From assembly GCA_020055645.1 (NCBI GenBank), contig CM034547.1:21801013-21865012 (forward strand): 64,000 bases of DNA, read 5' to 3'. The number at the start of each line of letters is the position of its first letter. Positions within the stretch are counted from its first letter, which is position 1. A model generated the notes under the pieces. The model saw only the letters and a program-made list of their open reading frames with translations, made no database searches and was not told the DNA's origin. The position numbers and the translations under genes were made by a program. Positions 59,677-64,000 of the stretch are shown piece after piece. The DNA comes from Tomocerus qinae. Taxonomy: Eukaryota; Arthropoda; Collembola; Entomobryomorpha; Tomoceridae.

Positions 59677-61814
59677 GTGTTAAGGCTGCCTCGATGATAC
59701 GGTTGCTTAGCGACCAACAGAAATGAGTAAATTTACTACTGGGTGTTTGATGATAAAGAAACTCAAGCAATAGATTGTGACTTAATTTCAAATTGGCGCC
59801 GTCCCCACGCAGTAAAAATTGGTAAAATCTAGTATAGCCGCAAGGAAATGTATGGGGAAATCGTAGAGTATTGATAACCCCTATTTGGGGCAACCGATTT
59901 CAAAATGTAGTACCGGAAAAAATAGGCTACAAAATTCTTGAGGGCTTATTGTGCCGTATTTTTTAATTTTACATACAACAGAAAGAGAGGAGTTTGTCAA
60001 ATTCACATGTATTTCTCCCACTCCAAAAACTATTTAATTTCGAAATATGCAGGGACTTATTACATTAGATATTAGGTAGAAAAAAATGGCCACAATAAGC
60101 ACTCAGAAAATACGCGGTACATATTTTAAAAAATATGACAACTTTTTTATTCCCAATTGAGGATGTGTTATAACCGTTCTGCATATTGAGGAGATAGCCT
60201 TAAGCGTAGGTGTATAAGTGTAGGATATACTAATACACTAGTGTTGTTGGTTATATCGTCTATCGTTTGCTTGGTGCATAGTGCATGGTGCATAATAGCT
60301 GGATGTTGTTGCTCTATGCCCTATTAGCACAGCTATAGTGTTATAGTTCTTGATCATGTTGCTTTCTAACCATATGGTAGTGATAATTTGCATGATGAAG
60401 TGCAGATACGGCAGAGGCCAATAAAGTAAGGCAAACTTATTGTAATGAATAACAATAAATTTAGTTATTTAGCAGCAGAAATTTTATCTTTTTGTACGAA
60501 TTTTGCTGCTGCATTGTCTATTGTATTTCCTGCTTTATAAATAATAGTAATAATAATCAAGCTTCTGGTCGTCGTCTATAATATAGTGAGTGGCACAGTT
60601 GCAAGCCCATGAAACTATATCTTTGTACAATGTACGCCACTGAAATTACTATTAATAATAAATCGTGAGTTTTGGCCCTGTAAAAATTGTGATACATGTG
60701 TCCGTGTCGTAATGTATAATATTTGATTTTTATAATTTGACTTACATACTACTTGCGTACGACAAGACGACCACGTACAACTTTTCTTTATAATATAAGT
60801 CATAATACTATTTATAATAATCAGAACACTACAAGTAATGTACGAACAAACCACTGCATTACTTTGATATTCTTACTATTAGGCAAGTCAAGCTGTCAAA
60901 GCCATTCAGGTATCCCGAAGGCTAAACTAAAAAAAAAACACATCAGAAACGCAGCTCAGCTCGTAGATTATTCAGAATATTTTTATTGTTAGAGAGCAGA
61001 GATAGTAAGGTACCACCAGGTACTGAAAAGAAGTCAGAAGTGGTAGTTCATGGTTGATTGATAGTGGTTATTTTCTTTATTAAAATTACTCTGTAAGTTT
61101 GAACAGGTGTACGGCGTTGATTGTGGGCTTGTTGTTTTTGTTTTTGCTCAGTCTGGCAGTCTGACCCAGACTTTTGTACTATTTAAAGCAAGTTGGTTAG
61201 GCGAAATCTTAATTTTTGTGCTTTGTGGAACTATTTGATGTTGGATGTTTGGTAATTTAAGTAGTATTTAAAGTGGTTGTATTTAAAGTTGTAGTTGTTA
61301 CTTATTAGTATTATAATGGCACCAAGGTAGGCAATAATTATTAGTTAAGGTCGGTTCGGTAATGCTACTGTATGTCATGGATGTACCATATACTATTCGC
61401 AGTCAGGTTCTGCTGATGCATATTTGCATAATCAGTACTGACTGTGGACTGCACTGTGATTGTGCACTAATTTACTTGTCATTAACTGTATAAATTATGT
61501 TAATGGTCAATGGAGAGAGCATATAATATAATATTTAGATTTGTTGCTCGTTTCTTCCAACCGAATTTCATTTCCACTTCTTGTTTTATAGCCAGTCAGC
61601 ACAGCACCACACAGCAGAGTCAATTTAATACGAGACGAGCACACAAACAACAAAATATGACACACTCAAGCAATTTACTAAAATTATTATATTTATAATT
61701 TTACTGTATATTCCTTAAGGGGAGCCACCCCTCCGTCGAGGTATCTACCGGAATTTGGCATGAACTCGATCTATTTACATTGAGTTGAGTACAAAACCAT
61801 TCAAATTTTATTTT

Positions 61815-62140
61815 TTTAGGAAATCAAGGAAAACTCAAAAACTCTTCCGTTTTCAATTTTGATTTTTTTACCTAAAATTCTTACAGGGTCGTGGAGGGTC
61901 ACAAGTTTGCGTTTTGTTCAAAAAGACTTTTGGTTATTTTATAAAAAATTCATAAACCTATCCCGCCAAAAAAAATAAAAAACTTTTTGGTAGAATGGCC
62001 AGTGTGACCTTTACAGGTCAAATTTGTAACATATCTGAAACTTGTGACCCTCCAGGATCTTCATCCTAAATTTTGAGATCAACTACGCCCAGATTGCTTG
62101 AAAATTAGGCGACTTATCCATGATTTCCTGGAGTAGGAAA
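61815..62140. repeat. Imperfect foldback repeat
   Basis: GGAGGGTCACAAGTTT (61894-61909) is matched exactly in reverse by AAACTTGTGACCCTCC (62038-62053). Outer segments with AGGAAATCAAGGA and TCCATGATTTCCT are also mirrored. Probably a degraded non-autonomous element. Confidence 0.55.
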
Positions 62141-62725
62141 TTACATTGAAAACCAAGTACTACTGCCTGACCTTAATATGATGTCTACTGTGTAATAATA
62201 TGAGATTTCATTTTTGTGTATTTTGCAGTATGAAAAGTACAACAAGGCAGCAGGAGTGCTAATTCACTGACACTGATTGAGAGAATCTGCCACATAGTGA
62301 CATACTGATATTCAAAATTGGGCAGCATTTAACAGAATATACAAAGAAGGGCGGTGATTTATGCTCTGGTATTTGGTGGAAGTTTTTGACCGTAACATTG
62401 AACATCGGAAGTTGCAACTTAGCAGTACCACAAAATCAATACGAAATAGAAGAGTACTCCTTCATCCTTCGTCAGTCACGATAACCACCGCACGTAGTAT
62501 TAATCACTCCTGCTCTCTGCAGGCCAACCGAACCGTCCAAATGGTGTTTAATTAAAATAGTCAAATTAAGGATAAGGACAAGGACCCTGACTCCACTCAC
62601 CAGTTACCAATGAACGTTGATGTTTTCAAATTTTACGGCTTTGAGAAAAATTGATAATTTTTTGCTATATTGGCTATTATATTATGTACATTGCAAAAGC
62701 AATCTACAATACATATAACGCCAAG

Positions 62726-64000
62726 ATGTTGTCAAAACAGTCTTACTTGCTATTCAGTCACTTTGTATTTTTAGCTAATTTGGTTATTTGTGATGGTGTA
62801 CGAGAGAGTGTTTCTGTTTCTCAGTTATCGGCTATAGACATTTCAATGCCGAAAGTGCGACCCACGCAGGTAACATGTTTTAAAATTAACAACTGTCAAC
62901 TACTATGTTTTGTCTATTTTATTTGTATTTTAGCTGTGGTATAAATGTACTCGTTCTATCTAAATATATAATATTGTCTATAGGATGACCACTACTTGTG
63001 CACTGCCAAAGACATTACTTCATTCGGGACTCAGTATGTGCATGCATTTGAGCCGAATTCTAATGCAGACAGAGCTCATCATATGCTACTCTTTACATGT
63101 GATGACGTTCCTGAAGAACTTACAAAAGATGGCTGGTGGTACGTATAAAGACTTCATGTCATACTTAAATAAATTTGCTATACTTGTAATGGTAGTAATT
63201 ACAAAAGTTATGTACAATTATGCAACCATTTTTTATCTACTGTTTTAAAGGGATTGTGGACATCATTACCAAGCATGTAAAACAATGAGAATTGTTTATG
63301 CATGGGCTAAAAATGCTCCTCCTACTGTGATGCCAAAAGACGTAGGATTCCGAATTGGAGTTGAATCAAACATTAAATTTTTGGTTTTGCAAGTTCACTA
63401 CGCTCATCCTCTTCCTGAAGGACAGACTGACAGCAGTGGATTTAAAATTCGTATTTCACCAGAGGAGTAAGCCAATACTTTAAGCCTAACTAATCACATT
63501 TAACTGATGCAATTTTATTATAGTATTCCCTTAAATGTGTGGACAATTTGAGTTTCGTTTTTGCTTACTTAACTAACAAAGTGGTTACAAAATGTGATTT
63601 AACATGTTATAGAACTCGATTTCTTGCTGGAGTGATGTTGATGTTCCGATCGTATCTTAGGATCCCTCCGCAAAGTGAAAGTATTTATTTATTGATGTCA
63701 TAAGTTCTTTAATAATGTTGTACAAAGATAATGTACGTAGACTAATATTTAATAATTTTGCATTTCTAGAAATTCACGGAGATATGAATTGTGCTCTATA
63801 TTCTGTCAGACCTATCCACCCTTTTGCATTTAGGGTCCATACCCATAAACTTGGCTCTGTAGTCTCAGGATATGTCATAGACAAATCTGGAAGAACAACA
63901 GAATTAGGGAAGGGCAATCCTCAGTGGCCTCAAGCGTTTTATCCTCTCAAAAATAATTTAACTATCAACCCAATGGATCACCTGTTAGCAAGATGCACTT
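62726..64000 (+). CDS. Phm: Peptidylglycine alpha-hydroxylating monooxygenase (5' part, cut by window edge)
   Basis: Exons 62726-62869, 62984-63138, 63251-63466, 63613-63680 and 63770 to beyond 64000 join in phase. A signal peptide (LFSHFVFLANLVICDG) is followed by the copper monooxygenase N domain: AHHMLLFTCD supplies the first two CuH histidines, and LQVHYAHP the third. VHTHKLGSVVSG in exon 5 supplies two CuM histidines. Cysteines in YLCTA, FTCDD, CGHHYQAC and MNCAL fit the conserved disulfides. The reaction hydroxylates the glycine of peptidyl-glycine, the first step in C-terminal amidation of neuropeptides, in the secretory pathway, using copper, ascorbate and oxygen. The remaining CuM methionine and any PAL lyase domain lie beyond the right edge. 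The start is the ATG giving the best signal peptide. Confidence 0.93.

Larger units (their letters stand above)
57754..62725. other. Long intergenic region with minisatellite and foldback repeats
   Basis: About 5 kb without a firmly supported gene. It contains the 30-bp minisatellite (59461-59676) and an inverted repeat at 61815-62140. A minus-strand frame at 58585-58830 has no recognised domain. A palindrome GGGACGATCCGTCCC is found near 58730. Confidence 0.45.

Overview
The window looks like AT-rich nuclear DNA of an arthropod, probably a pancrustacean. It has spliced genes with mostly short introns (about 60-650 nt, GT-AG), a Morgue-type zinc-finger/F-box/E2-variant gene, two tandem gustatory receptors, an ionotropic receptor, an AKH/corazonin-related peptide (ACP)-like locus and many foldback elements. 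No operons, tRNAs, rRNAs, CRISPR arrays or viral genes were seen. The species cannot be named from the sequence alone. All gene models were built by hand from open frames, splice signals and phase.

Layout, left to right: 0-1.5 kb, foldback repeats; 5.9-7.8 kb (-), morgue; 8.8-10.5 kb (+), an unrecognised serine-rich coiled-coil protein and an Hsp20-like tail that may be one gene; 11.3-13.1 kb (+), a secreted astacin with a small inverted-repeat element in an intron; 15.6-16.1 kb (-), the ACP-like prohormone, its peptide broken by one extra T; 16.8-19.3 kb (-), a membrane-anchored histidine acid phosphatase; 21.7-22.7 kb (-), a Mpv17-family protein; 23.5-25.9 kb (-), an uninterrupted NSUN7-like frame; 27.5-30.3 kb (+), two related genes for small secreted peptides; 31.7-32.6 kb (-), a p24/TMED cargo receptor; 34.6-35.8 kb (-), an unrecognised three-exon gene; 36.2 and 40.6 kb (+), a partial duplicate and an intact gene for a small secretory/membrane protein; 37.2-39.2 kb, an inverted-repeat-bounded block holding an AT-rich minisatellite; 43.4-48.3 kb (-), two gustatory receptors; 49.8-53.2 kb (+), an ionotropic receptor; 54.3-57.8 kb (-), stathmin; 59.5 kb, a 30-bp minisatellite; 62.7 kb to the right edge (+), the 5' part of a peptidylglycine alpha-hydroxylating monooxygenase (PHM) gene.

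The genes are a typical eukaryotic mixture and not one pathway. Several concern secretion and peptide signalling (ACP-like peptide, the paired peptide genes, PHM which amidates peptides, the p24 receptor), and three are chemoreceptors. The most novel items are the peptide pair, which shares the ending DEDSYGYAS[V/I]LG and would release 19-residue peptides in both cases; the ACP-like locus with its homopolymer frameshift; an NSUN7-like protein lacking the usual motif-IV cysteine; and an ionotropic receptor whose exons do not join in phase across an intron carrying a palindrome.
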